Shown one piece after another: positions 23,114 through 30,964 of a stretch of DNA of 38,299 nt. This stretch comes from Planctomycetota bacterium. GTDB taxonomy: Bacteria > Planctomycetota > UBA8108 > UBA1146 > JAJFFE01. The position numbers and the translations under genes are program-made. The notes under the pieces are model-generated. The model saw only the letters and a program-made list of their open reading frames with translations. It searched no databases and had not been told where the DNA came from. The DNA is taken from positions 1-38,299 of the forward strand of contig JAJFFE010000151.1 of assembly GCA_021776775.1 (NCBI GenBank), read 5' to 3'. Numbering within the stretch: the first letter of the stretch is position 1; each line of letters begins with the position of its first letter.

Positions 23114-24304
23114 ATGCGTACATTGGCTGACCTGCTACCGACGCTCAAGTCGACGGACCGAGTGCTTTTGCGGGCCGACTTGAACGTACCGCTGCGAGAA
23201 GAAGCTGGGGAGATCGTCGTCTCGGATGACAACCGGATCCGCGCCATGCTTCCGACCCTCGATCGTGTTCTGGCTACCGGCGCGTCGATCGTGCTGTGCT
23301 CGCACCTAGGGCGTCCGAAGGGCGTCGACGAAACGTTGAGCCTCGCGCCGATCGCTCGCGATTTGGTCGCGCGGGGGTATTCCAAGTTGCGGTTGATCCC
23401 GGGGGCACCGACCGACTCCGCGGTGCTCGAGGCGGCTCGCGCACTGGAACCGGGTCATGTTCTGCTGCTCGAGAACCTCCGATTCGATCCGCGAGAAAAG
23501 GCCAACGATCCCGCGTTCGCGGGGGCGCTCGCCGGTCTCGCGACTCACTTCGTCAATGATGCGTTTGGCTGCTGTCACCGGGCGCACGCATCCATCGCTG
23601 GCGTGACAGAGCACCTCACCGGATTTGCCGGCGATCTGATTCGCCGCGAAGTCGAAGTGTTGACCGAGATTCGAGACCGACCGAAACGACCGTTCTGGGT
23701 CATTCTCGGCGGCGCCAAGGTGGCGGACAAACTTCCGGTCGTGCGTCAGTTGAAGGAGCGCGTCGACGGGTTCTTGGTCGGCGGGGGGATGGCGAACACC
23801 TTCCTGGCGGGTCTGGATGTTCCGGTCGGTGACTCCCGGGTCGAAGCGGAGTGGCTCGATGAACTCCGCTCGCTCGTCGAGGATCCGGACGGTTCGGTCG
23901 AGTGGGTCTTCCCCGAGGACTTCGTGGCCGGAGATGCGCCGTTCAATCCCAGCGAGACAACGGTGGTCGACCGGGGCGATACGCCTCCGGACGGTTTCTC
24001 GTTCTTCGACATCGGACCGAAGACCATCGAGACGTTCGTCCAGCGCTTACTTGGCGCCGCGACGGTGTTCTGGAACGGGCCGCTCGGGGTGTTCGAAGAT
24101 GCGGCGTTCGAGACCGGAACTCGCACGATCAGCTCCGAATTGGCGGACCTCGGCAGTCAACGCATTATCGGGGGCGGCGACACCGCCGCGGCCGTTTTGC
24201 ACTTCGGTGACGGACCACGGATGACCCACGTTTCCACCGGAGGCGGGGCGTCTCTCGAGTTTCTCGAAGGCAAGGAGCTGCCCGGGCTCACGGTCCTGTC
24301 GTGA
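23114..24304 (+). CDS. pgk: Phosphoglycerate kinase
   Basis: Transfers the phosphate of 1,3-bisphosphoglycerate to ADP in glycolysis (reversible in gluconeogenesis); cytosolic. 396 residues, the standard bacterial length. N-domain substrate motifs are 'LLRADLNVPL' (18-27, with R20, D22 and N24) and 'SHLGRPKG' (63-70). Others: 'VLLLENLRFDPREKANDP', 'HFVNDAFGCCHRAHAS', hinge 'PFWVILGGAKVADKL', 'GGGMANTFL', 'TVFWNGPLGVFE' and the nucleotide loop 'IIGGGDTAAAV', then 'VSTGGGASLEFLEGKELPG'. All the expected blocks are intact. ATG at 23114 with GAGGAG upstream. Its usual neighbours gapA and tpiA are absent here. The stop overlaps a small ORF (GTGA at 24301-24304). Confidence 0.97.
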   Translation: MRTLADLLPTLKSTDRVLLRADLNVPLREEAGEIVVSDDNRIRAMLPTLDRVLATGASIVLCSHLGRPKGVDETLSLAPIARDLVARGYSKLRLIPGAPTDSAVLEAARALEPGHVLLLENLRFDPREKANDPAFAGALAGLATHFVNDAFGCCHRAHASIAGVTEHLTGFAGDLIRREVEVLTEIRDRPKRPFWVILGGAKVADKLPVVRQLKERVDGFLVGGGMANTFLAGLDVPVGDSRVEAEWLDELRSLVEDPDGSVEWVFPEDFVAGDAPFNPSETTVVDRGDTPPDGFSFFDIGPKTIETFVQRLLGAATVFWNGPLGVFEDAAFETGTRTISSELADLGSQRIIGGGDTAAAVLHFGDGPRMTHVSTGGGASLEFLEGKELPGLTVLS

Positions 24305-24498
24305 CGCCGGACGGGATCATTCGGCTTCTGGAGCTCGGACTTGTCACCGGGTGGTGTGCCTCGTGGTTCACCTTCGGGCGTCCGTCCGACCGGGTCAGCC
24401 CCCGGCGACGGCGCCTAGCCCTCGGTTGGGGAGCGGAACGGGTTCTCGGTTCGGTCGTTCTGCTCGAACTCGTTTTGGTCGCGCTGGCGAGTCGTTGA
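24301..24498 (+). CDS. Small hydrophobic protein overlapping pgk
   Basis: 65 residues from GTG at 24301, overlapping the pgk stop by 4 nt (GTGA). Two hydrophobic stretches ('IIRLLELGLVTGWCASWF' and 'VLGSVVLLELVLVALA') flank an Arg-rich loop ('DRVSPRRRRLA'), as in a two-helix membrane protein with a cytoplasmic positive loop. The overlap argues for translation, but no family is recognised. Confidence 0.5.
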   Translation: MTPDGIIRLLELGLVTGWCASWFTFGRPSDRVSPRRRRLALGWGAERVLGSVVLLELVLVALASR

Positions 24499-24603
24499 TC
24501 GACCGCAGGCAATCAAGCGGAAATCCCGGCACAGCCTTGGTTTGACTCAAGACAGACCCGAGACTAGAATCCTCGCCTTCAGTGCCCTGAGGGTGGAGGA
24601 ACG

Positions 24604-25218
24604 TTGACGGAGGAGTTGCTCAGCGTCGAGATCAAGAAAGTCGTCGGACCTACGCCGAATGGCGCCGCCGTGTTACTTGGCAACGACGAGAAGACATTCG
24701 TGATTTTCATTGGGTTCTACGAGGCGGCGGCTCTGCTGCGAGAACTCAAAGAGGAGCAGCCAGCGCGGCCCTTGACTCATGATTTGTTGCATTCAGTTTT
24801 CCTGGGATTCGACTTGGCGATTCAGAAGATCATCGTTTCTGACATCGTCGACAATGCGTTTTGCGCGACGCTGATTCTGGAGCAACGGGTCGGACAGCCA
24901 GCGGACGGGCTGCGAAACGAAGTGCGAATTGACGCTCGACCAAGCGATTGCATGGTGCTGGCGGTCAAGAACGACGCGGACATTTACGTGACCCGCGAAG
25001 TGTTCGATCAAGTGAGAGACTTTTCTGAGTTCTTGGACAAGGATGGACCAGCGCTTGGTTCACTCTTCGCGTCCGAGCTCTCGGAGGACGAGTTCGGTCC
25101 GATTCGGGGTGAGGGACTCGCACTCGATTTCCCCGATGTCACGGACGCCGCTGGCGACGAGCCGGACGACGACGGGGACGCGGATGACGTCGGGCACAAG
25201 AAGAGCTCCGACGATTAG
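24604..25218 (+). CDS. Bifunctional nuclease family (DUF151) protein
   Basis: 204 residues; TTG start at 24604 with GGTGGAGGAACG upstream. The N-terminal about 135 residues match the DUF151 family: 'LSVEIKKVVGPTPNGAAVLLGNDEKTFVIFIGFYEA' in outline, 'RPLTHDLLHSVFLGFD', 'VDNAFCATLIL' and the signature 'IDARPSDCMVLAVKNDADIYV' split at the Ser-Asp. The proteins are small and cytosolic; a nuclease activity has been reported for a plant member, but for most bacterial members the role is unproven. The C-terminal 60 residues are highly acidic ('EPDDDGDADDVG') and not part of the usual family. Stands alone between pgk and the next cluster. Confidence 0.85.
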   Translation: MTEELLSVEIKKVVGPTPNGAAVLLGNDEKTFVIFIGFYEAAALLRELKEEQPARPLTHDLLHSVFLGFDLAIQKIIVSDIVDNAFCATLILEQRVGQPADGLRNEVRIDARPSDCMVLAVKNDADIYVTREVFDQVRDFSEFLDKDGPALGSLFASELSEDEFGPIRGEGLALDFPDVTDAAGDEPDDDGDADDVGHKKSSDD

Positions 25219-25335
25219 CCGTCGGCGAGAACGACCCAGGTGATACAAAACAGCAACGCGTTGGCGATCGCAGCGACCTGAAGTGCGACGGCGGCAACGC
25301 GAAGACACAACGACCCGCAGCGGTTTGAGAGAAGC

Positions 25336-25848
25336 ATGAGGATCATGACAACGAGAACAGAATTCACGACAAGGGGCGGCGCTTTCGATCGTCTCGATCG
25401 CAGTGTAGGCCGCTTGGCCCTCGCGCTGCTGTTTGTCGCCGCCGGATTCGGTTTGGCTCAGGTTTTTCCCACGGATTCCGGTCCCAACTTGATCGGCCGA
25501 GCGCAAGCGGCTGAACTCATGGTGCAGGACGGCAGTGGCAGCGACGGCGACTATTCGTTCTTCACCAATCGCCGCTATCTGTGGATCGTCAAGCGGTCGA
25601 CCGGGCAGGCGCAGTTCTTCCATATCCCAGAGTCCAAGAATTCCGAGCAGCCGCCGATCAACTCGCGTGTGTACCAGATCGAGGGCGACGATTTCCCGCT
25701 CGACCAAGTGCGGTACCAAGCGAGTGAGCGCAACCTCGAGTTTTTCCTGTGGGTGACGAACCCGCAGAACGGCAAGACGCAATTCGTGCGCGCCCGTCGT
25801 GACGGCGGATTCGACGAGTCTCCGATCACCGACGCGAGCGACATGTGA
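25336..25848 (+). CDS. Exported protein of unknown function
   Basis: 170 residues; ATG at 25336 (GAGAGAAGC upstream), with another in-frame ATG at 25345. A hydrophobic segment (about 27-44, 'LALALLFVAAGFGLAQVF') acts as a signal anchor or long signal peptide. The rest resembles a small beta-rich domain: 'GDYSFFTNRRYLWIVKRSTG', 'FFHIPESKNSE', 'FFLWVTNPQNGKTQFVRAR'. It is the first of a four-gene plus-strand run: its stop overlaps the next start (GTGA at 25845-25848). Function unknown. Confidence 0.7.
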   Translation: MRIMTTRTEFTTRGGAFDRLDRSVGRLALALLFVAAGFGLAQVFPTDSGPNLIGRAQAAELMVQDGSGSDGDYSFFTNRRYLWIVKRSTGQAQFFHIPESKNSEQPPINSRVYQIEGDDFPLDQVRYQASERNLEFFLWVTNPQNGKTQFVRARRDGGFDESPITDASDM

Positions 25849-26339
25849 TTCGGTCGTCGCAGATAACTTCGCTAGTGTCCGGTCTCGGTCTGATCGCGAT
25901 CTGCGTCGTAGCGTCGGGTTGCTGCGCGCCGGTCGTCCGTGCCGACAAGTACTTGCATCGTTGGGATCTCACCGAGACCGTGCGCCAATTCCAGATGGCG
26001 GTCGAGCTGAAGCAGGACGAGATTGCGTACGCTTGCTTGTCTCCGGCTGATCAAGAGGAGTACGACCAGACGCTGTTCGAGCTGCTGCTGTTCCTGGGCA
26101 CGGTCGAACAGCTTCGAGACGTCTCGGTTCGAGACGCCATTTCGAACTCCAAGTACGACGGTCAGTGGTTCGTCGACGAGGACGAGACGACGGGATGGGC
26201 CATCCTCGAGTACGTCGACGAAGAGCGTGGCGTGGCCGCAGACATCCGATTCCACTTCGTGAAGATCGCCGTGGCAGATGACTACGAGTGGCGACTCGAC
26301 TTGCTGCAAACGGCCCAGCAATTCCGCATGAATCAGTGA
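25845..26339 (+). CDS. Lipoprotein of unknown function
   Basis: 164 residues from GTG at 25845, overlapping the upstream stop by 4 nt. The N-terminus has a signal with lipobox-like 'VVASGCCAP'. The mature part is a helical then alpha/beta domain ('WDLTETVRQFQMAVELKQDE', 'YACLSPADQEEYDQTLF', 'AISNSKYDGQWFVDED', 'EWRLDLLQTAQQF'), an outline like small envelope proteins that carry an NTF2-like or DUF4878-type fold; that is only a suggestion. The stop is followed one nt later by the GTG start of the cysteine desulfurase, so these are co-expressed. Confidence 0.7.
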   Translation: MIRSSQITSLVSGLGLIAICVVASGCCAPVVRADKYLHRWDLTETVRQFQMAVELKQDEIAYACLSPADQEEYDQTLFELLLFLGTVEQLRDVSVRDAISNSKYDGQWFVDEDETTGWAILEYVDEERGVAADIRFHFVKIAVADDYEWRLDLLQTAQQFRMNQ

Positions 26340-26340
26340 C

Positions 26341-27468
26341 GTGCGATCGATCTACCTCGACGCCAATGCGACCACCCCGTTGCACCCCAAGGTGGCCGAG
26401 GCGATGGGAGATCTCTTGTCGCGACCCGCGGGCAATCCATCGTCCGTTCACTGCTTCGGCCGCGATTCTCGCGATCTGATAGAGACCGCTCGGGAGCGGG
26501 TGGCTCGCCTGATGGGTGCCCACGCCGACGAAGTGTTCTTTACGTCCGGTGGCACTGAGAGCAACAACATATTCCTGACCGGTTGCCCCGATGCTGATCG
26601 TCCCTTGTGGATTACCCCTTTCGAACATCCATCGGTGCTCGAGCCCTGCCGTGAACAGTGGGCTGCGTCGCGACCGGGCGGCCTGCTCCCGGGAAACGGT
26701 GACGGGCAGGCGTCGATTCCCGCAGGCGTCGAAGACGCGTGGGCTTCGGTGCAGTGGGTCAACAATGAAACGGGTGTGATCCAGCCGTTGACGGAGCTCA
26801 GTAGGACTCTGCACGCACAGGGGGCGATCGTTCACACGGACGGCGCTCAGGGGTTCTTTCGAAACTCAGCAACCGTTGACGAACTCGGCGTCGATGCCGC
26901 CACGTTGACGGCGCACAAGAGTTTCGGTCCCGTCGGAGTCGGAGTTCTCTATTTGCGCCGCGGGACCATTCTCGACCCGGTGTATCGAGGGGGTCCCCAA
27001 GAGCGATCGTTGCGACCCGGCACTGAGAACCTGCTTGCGATCCACGGGCTTGGCGTGCTGGCCAGCGTCGCACGCGACGAAGAGTTGTGGCCGTTGCAGC
27101 AATTGCGGACGCTCCGGGAGCGATTGCTCGATTCGATTCGCGCGATCGCGGGGCTCTCCGTCCTCACCCCTCTCGACCATTCGTTCCCCAATGTGATCTC
27201 GTGCTCGGTGGAGGACCTCGATTCCGACACGATGTTGTTCCGACTCGACCGGGTCGGGGTGGCTGCGTCGAGCGGGTCGGCGTGTTCCGCCGGGACCGGA
27301 GTCCCGTCGAGCGTGCTGAAAGCGATGGGAGTGGAGGACGCCAGGTTGAGTGGCGCGATCCGCTTCTCGTTTACCCCGGCCACGAGCGGTGAGGAACTCG
27401 ATCAGGCAGGCGCCGCGTTTCGCGGTGTCGTCGAAGGGTTGCGTCGCGAGCGGGCGGGATCTTCATGA
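26341..27468 (+). CDS. Cysteine desulfurase (NifS/IscS family)
   Basis: PLP enzyme that takes sulfur from L-cysteine as an enzyme persulfide for Fe-S clusters or thio-cofactors. 375 residues; GTG start at 26341, one nt after the previous stop. Motifs: 'IYLDANATTPLHPKV' (4-18), 'FTSGGTESNN' (67-76), H96 in 'FEHPSVLEP' (stacks on PLP), 'QWVNNETGVIQP', 'HTDGAQG', the PLP lysine K193 in 'LTAHKSFGPVGVG', 'LRPGTEN' and the nucleophile C315 in 'SSGSACSAGTG'. The 'ACSAG' loop and the overall length fit NifS/IscS group I. No iscU, iscR or nifU is adjacent; instead a D-cysteine desulfhydrase-like enzyme follows by 22 nt, so a broader cysteine-sulfur role is possible. Confidence 0.92.
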   Translation: MRSIYLDANATTPLHPKVAEAMGDLLSRPAGNPSSVHCFGRDSRDLIETARERVARLMGAHADEVFFTSGGTESNNIFLTGCPDADRPLWITPFEHPSVLEPCREQWAASRPGGLLPGNGDGQASIPAGVEDAWASVQWVNNETGVIQPLTELSRTLHAQGAIVHTDGAQGFFRNSATVDELGVDAATLTAHKSFGPVGVGVLYLRRGTILDPVYRGGPQERSLRPGTENLLAIHGLGVLASVARDEELWPLQQLRTLRERLLDSIRAIAGLSVLTPLDHSFPNVISCSVEDLDSDTMLFRLDRVGVAASSGSACSAGTGVPSSVLKAMGVEDARLSGAIRFSFTPATSGEELDQAGAAFRGVVEGLRRERAGSS

Positions 27469-27490
27469 ACAGTAGAGGGCGAGGCGTACG

Positions 27491-28492
27491 TTGAATCGAC
27501 TCGAGTATCCAGCGCAGATCCAGTGGGCGCTGCTTCCGACCCGCATCGAGCGCCTTTCGCGGTATAGCGCAAAGCTTCCGGGGGTCGACGTCTGGATCAA
27601 ACGGGACGACCTGACCGGGTTCTGTCTCTCTGGCAACAAAGTTCGCAAGCTCGAGTTCTCGTTCGCCCGCGCTTTAGCGGAGGGCGCAGAAGGTGTGGTG
27701 ACCTGCGGGGGGGTCAACTCGAACCATTGCCGGGCGACTGCGTTCCTGGCGGCGCGGCTCGGGCTCGACGTCCATCTGTTTCTGCGGACTCCGGACGGCC
27801 GACCGCCGAAGCAGCTGACCGCGAACACCCTGCTCGACGCTATCGCCGGGGCGAAGATCCATTGGATCACGCCGGAACAGTACCAAGATAGAGACCGCCT
27901 GATGAACCAGTTCATCGAGGGGCGTGCACGAGAAGGTACGACGTTCGCCCTGTTTCCGGAGGGCGCGTCCAATGGCCTCGGCGCGGTCGGATTCGTCAAG
28001 GCTGTGGAAGAACTCCAGGGTCAGCTCGTCAATAAGAACCTCGAGATTGACGTTGTCGTTCACGCGCTAGGTTCGGGGGGGACGACGGCTGGACTCGCCG
28101 TGGGTCGCGAGCTGTTACGCGCACGGTGGACGAACCTTGCCTTCGCCGTCTGTGACGATGTTGCCTATTTCGAGAAGAAGGTTCGGGCGATCGCGACCGA
28201 GCTCGAGCCACTCGGTTTCGACCCGGTCGAGATCCGAGGGCTGACCATTCTCGATGCCTACAAGGGCGCCGCGTACGGCGCAACAACACCGGAAGAGTTG
28301 CGCTTCTACCGGAGGATCGCGCAGCAAGAGGGGATCTTGCTCGATCCGTGCTACAGCGGAAAAGCGTTCTTCGGACTGCATCAAGAGATTATGAAAGGGC
28401 GATTCCCTACTGGCTCTCGCGTGCTCTTCTGGCACACCGGCGGCGGGTTCGCCAACTTCGCCTATTTGGACGAATGGGCGGAAGTCCTGTAG
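27491..28492 (+). CDS. D-cysteine desulfhydrase / ACC deaminase family PLP enzyme
   Basis: A fold-type II PLP enzyme of the DcyD/ACC-deaminase family. Members cleave D-cysteine to pyruvate, ammonia and sulfide or open 1-aminocyclopropane-1-carboxylate. 333 residues; TTG start at 27491 with GAGGCG upstream. K50 in 'LSGNKVRKLEF' should hold the cofactor. 'TCGGVNSNHCRATA' is the usual substrate-side block. 'ALGSGGTTAGLAVGRELL' is the PLP phosphate loop, and 'LDPCYSGKAFFGL' and 'FWHTGGGFANFAY' close the active site. ACC deaminase and D-cysteine desulfhydrase cannot be separated safely by eye; the upstream cysteine desulfurase argues for a sulfur amino acid. Its stop is embedded in a palindrome shared with the converging actin gene. 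Confidence 0.88.
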   Translation: MNRLEYPAQIQWALLPTRIERLSRYSAKLPGVDVWIKRDDLTGFCLSGNKVRKLEFSFARALAEGAEGVVTCGGVNSNHCRATAFLAARLGLDVHLFLRTPDGRPPKQLTANTLLDAIAGAKIHWITPEQYQDRDRLMNQFIEGRAREGTTFALFPEGASNGLGAVGFVKAVEELQGQLVNKNLEIDVVVHALGSGGTTAGLAVGRELLRARWTNLAFAVCDDVAYFEKKVRAIATELEPLGFDPVEIRGLTILDAYKGAAYGATTPEELRFYRRIAQQEGILLDPCYSGKAFFGLHQEIMKGRFPTGSRVLFWHTGGGFANFAYLDEWAEVL

Positions 28493-28545
28493 CCGCCGCT
28501 GTGCCGAGTGAGACCTTGCTCGCTGAAACTCCGATAGGCGGCTAC
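28489..28545. terminator. Bidirectional hairpin spanning two convergent stop codons
   Basis: GTAGCCGCC (28489-28497) pairs with GGCGGCTAC (28537-28545). Inside it AGTGAG (28507-28512) can pair with CTCGCT (28519-28524). The TAG of the plus-strand gene (28490-28492) is in the left arm; the TAG of the minus-strand actin gene (CTA at 28542-28544) is in the right arm. Confidence 0.55.
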
Positions 28546-29657
28546 TCTCCCGCGGTTCGCAGCGAGTCCCAGTAGCTCGCCGGCATTTCCCGAGCGAGTT
28601 TCAGTCCCCCGTTGGCGCCGGCGTACACGGGCTCGTCTACCAAGAAGACGTTTCCGCCGCCGATGGACTCCATGCCTTCTTCGAGTGCGCGGCGTAGTCC
28701 AAAGATTTGTGAGCCGCCTCCGCCGATGTAGACCCGACCACGAATGCGATGTTGGAACTCTGGATCGAAACTCGAGACGAGTCGTTGCACGCCCTCGAGA
28801 ATCTCCGGTACCAGTAGCCCAACGGCTTGGCGCATTTCGTCCGTGACGTCCAGCTCGGTCGGCTTGCCGTTGACGGGGAAAGTGACGATTGCCCGCTCGT
28901 CACTGTCGACGACTCCCGAGAACCGCTCCTTGGCCTTCTTGATCATGTTGATCGTGAACTGTGCTTCGGGGTGACGCTTGGCGATCAAATCGGCGAGCTG
29001 TTGATCGACGAAATCGCCGGCCTTGGAAATGGTCACCTGATCTTCGACTTCGGGAAGCGTTCCGTGAAGGCGACAGATATCGATCGTGCCAGCTCCGATG
29101 TCGACGACGATCGCGTCGTCCAACGCGTCGATTGCGTAGGCTACCGAGAACGGTTCTGAGACGACCATGGCCGCGTCGATTCCCGCTTCTCGCGCTCGAT
29201 CCAAGATCGCTTGCTTGTTGATTCCGGTGGCTTCGGCGGGGGCTCCAATCACGGCGTAGACCAGCTGATCCTTGCGGACTCTCGCAAGTCGAACGATCTC
29301 TTCGAGGAGCTTGACGGCGGCGTGTTGGCTTCGTTCGCGTTCTTCGCCGGTGAGATCCGGGTAGGAGAGGTTCCCATCCGCGAGCGGTCGAATCACGTCA
29401 CAGGACAATCGATTTTCGAGTGCCTCGTCGCCGAAAACGACCGACTTACCCACCAGTCGCGCTGCTACTGCGTCTATGGGCCATCCGACGACGCTCCCGA
29501 CAACTTCGCGAACACCGTTGGAGGTCGCCACCGCGGAGCGCGACGTGCCCAAGTCGATCCCAAGATAGACCGTCCCCGTTTGGGGACCGGAGGCGCTGTC
29601 GAACAGCTCGGCAGGAATCGTGTCCATAATTTCGGTGTCGTGATCTCGATCTAGCAT
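28542..29657 (-). CDS. MamK-like bacterial actin
   Basis: An ATP-binding cytoskeletal protein of the MreB/MamK actin superfamily. 371 residues from the ATG at 29657 (CGAGGA upstream; an ATG at 29627 is an alternative). Phosphate-1 is 'LGIDLGTSRSAV' (32-43). Then 'SVVGWPIDAVAARLVGKSVVFGDEAL' and 'IRPLADG' fit the MamK pattern of a longer, distinct segment. 'YAVIGAPAEATGINKQAIL', 'VVSEPFSVAYAI' (catalytic Glu), 'IVVDIGAGTIDIC' (phosphate-2, catalytic Asp), 'DQVTISKAGDFVDQQL', 'YIGGGGSQIFGL' (adenosine) and the C-terminal 'LAREMPASYWDSL' resemble MamK more than MreB, ParM or DnaK by my memory of those sequences. MamK filaments position magnetosomes, but nothing here shows a magnetosome island, so a different cargo is likely. 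Upstream is a coiled-coil protein gene on the same strand. Confidence 0.88.
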   Translation of the reverse strand: MLDRDHDTEIMDTIPAELFDSASGPQTGTVYLGIDLGTSRSAVATSNGVREVVGSVVGWPIDAVAARLVGKSVVFGDEALENRLSCDVIRPLADGNLSYPDLTGEERERSQHAAVKLLEEIVRLARVRKDQLVYAVIGAPAEATGINKQAILDRAREAGIDAAMVVSEPFSVAYAIDALDDAIVVDIGAGTIDICRLHGTLPEVEDQVTISKAGDFVDQQLADLIAKRHPEAQFTINMIKKAKERFSGVVDSDERAIVTFPVNGKPTELDVTDEMRQAVGLLVPEILEGVQRLVSSFDPEFQHRIRGRVYIGGGGSQIFGLRRALEEGMESIGGGNVFLVDEPVYAGANGGLKLAREMPASYWDSLRTAGE

Positions 29658-29813
29658 CTTGGATATCCTCGGATCTCGTTGCGTTGTCGTTCTTGGGTTG
29701 TGCCGCGCCGACGCCCGGTGCGGTTGGGACTGTTGGTCGATCGATCGGAGAACCGGCACGGGTTGGTGCGGTTACGGGGTGGCACTCACCGGGCCTCCAT
29801 CTCGATCGGACCG

Positions 29814-30545
29814 CTAACCGGCGACGTCACCGTCCTCGAGCTCTTTGAGCTCGAGGTTCGCTTGGAATAGTGCGCTCAGCAATTGAGACTTCTTCTCGAA
29901 GAGCGGGCTTTGTGGATCCAACGCGGCGGGCGAGCTCTCGTCCACGTTGTTGACGTTGCTCGGCGTCTGTACTTTCATGTGCTCGAGTACGCGATCCGTC
30001 GATTCGAGGGCTCGCACGAGCTTCGATATTCTCTGCTCGAGGATCCCGAGCTGGTTGCGATGGTTGGTCTCAACCTGCGCCAACTCCTTCTTCCAGTCGT
30101 TTTCGAGTAGATCGCCGAGGTCTCGAGCCATCCGGCTTTCCATTGCGACGACCTCGTCGGACCGTTCCGACGGCTTGAGAGGGGTCGTTGGCGCGCCTCC
30201 CACCAAGTCGTGCACTCGACGTTGTTCTTGCGCCATCAACGTGTGCAGATCTTCGGGGCGTGTGCTCGCGTTCGACTCCGGAGCGAGTCCGTCGCTGATG
30301 AGCTGAGTGAATTCTGCGAGTGCACGTTGTTCAATCGCCGACCGGACCTCGTCGGGCAGGTCGAGCCCGCTGAGTTGCGTCCGCAGCGTGCGGTTGATCG
30401 CGACTCGGGCCGCTCCCTCGAGGCGTTCTCGATTGAGCACTCGAACGCGGCGAATTCCTTTTGACTCGAGCTCAGCGACTCCGTGTGTCGTCGCGGCGTT
30501 GCCAAGCTCAGTCTCCAACAACATTCCGATATCGCGCTGATTCAT
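29814..30545 (-). CDS. Coiled-coil protein upstream of the MamK-like actin
   Basis: 243 residues from the ATG at 30545, preceded by AGAGGGAG. No signal peptide or membrane segment. N-terminal helical region: 'MLLETELGNAATTHGVAELES', 'INRTLRTQLSGLDLPDEVRSAIEQRALAEF' in outline. A middle linker contains Pro/Thr ('GGAPTTPLKPSERS'). Then a coiled coil of about 70 residues with regular Leu/Ile heptads: 'MARDLGDLLENDWKKELAQVE' split, 'LGILEQRISKLVRALESTDRVLEH'. It ends in a second helix ('KKSQLLSALFQANLELKELEDG'). The order coiled-coil then actin, on one strand with a 156-nt gap, suggests a filament partner or adaptor. Function is otherwise unknown. Confidence 0.75.
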   Translation of the reverse strand: MNQRDIGMLLETELGNAATTHGVAELESKGIRRVRVLNRERLEGAARVAINRTLRTQLSGLDLPDEVRSAIEQRALAEFTQLISDGLAPESNASTRPEDLHTLMAQEQRRVHDLVGGAPTTPLKPSERSDEVVAMESRMARDLGDLLENDWKKELAQVETNHRNQLGILEQRISKLVRALESTDRVLEHMKVQTPSNVNNVDESSPAALDPQSPLFEKKSQLLSALFQANLELKELEDGDVAG

Positions 30546-30964
30546 GCCGATGCTCCCTCTTTGTCCAAACCGTCCACTGGAGAAGCATCATTGAGGCAAT
30601 CCTGGGGCCGACTCGAACTCACCGAATGAGTCGCTCTATTGAGTCCGGTTAAGTGCAGATTTTTGTGCGGTTTGCGAGCTGTTGCCGCCGGTAGTCGTCG
30701 CGCGGTCTTCGGCGACCAGATCGACCCGCGACCGACCAAGTTATTGACGCTTGCCCTCGCGGCCGGGCCCTAGTCAGGCTGTCGTTTTGTGATAGACTCG
30801 TCATCTCAATTGGTCTGTCTGCGCGGGACTGGCACGTGGCCACTCCTCGCTGCTGTCGAGATTTCGAAATCTGCAAGCACACTCACTTTAGGATTCGAGA
30901 GCCCGCTCGCTCGCGTGAGCGTTCCCTTCGAGCTCCGTCCTCCGTGAGCAGAACGAGGTTCAAG
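30546..30964. other. Divergent intergenic region before the second dockerin gene
   Basis: 419 nt between the coiled-coil gene (minus) and the dockerin gene (plus). TTGACG at about 30744 and GATAGACT near 30791 are promoter-like elements but are too far apart to be one promoter. The frame upstream of 30965 stays open to 30836, but its composition and the downstream ribosome site argue that it is leader. No gene is seen. Confidence 0.4.

Noticed and set aside
29814..30545. A magnetosome gene cluster around the MamK-like actin
   Set aside because: Genes on both sides are a dockerin protein, a PLP enzyme and a coiled-coil protein; no mamA, mamB, mamE, mamM or mad-type gene is recognisable, so the actin alone does not show magnetotaxis.
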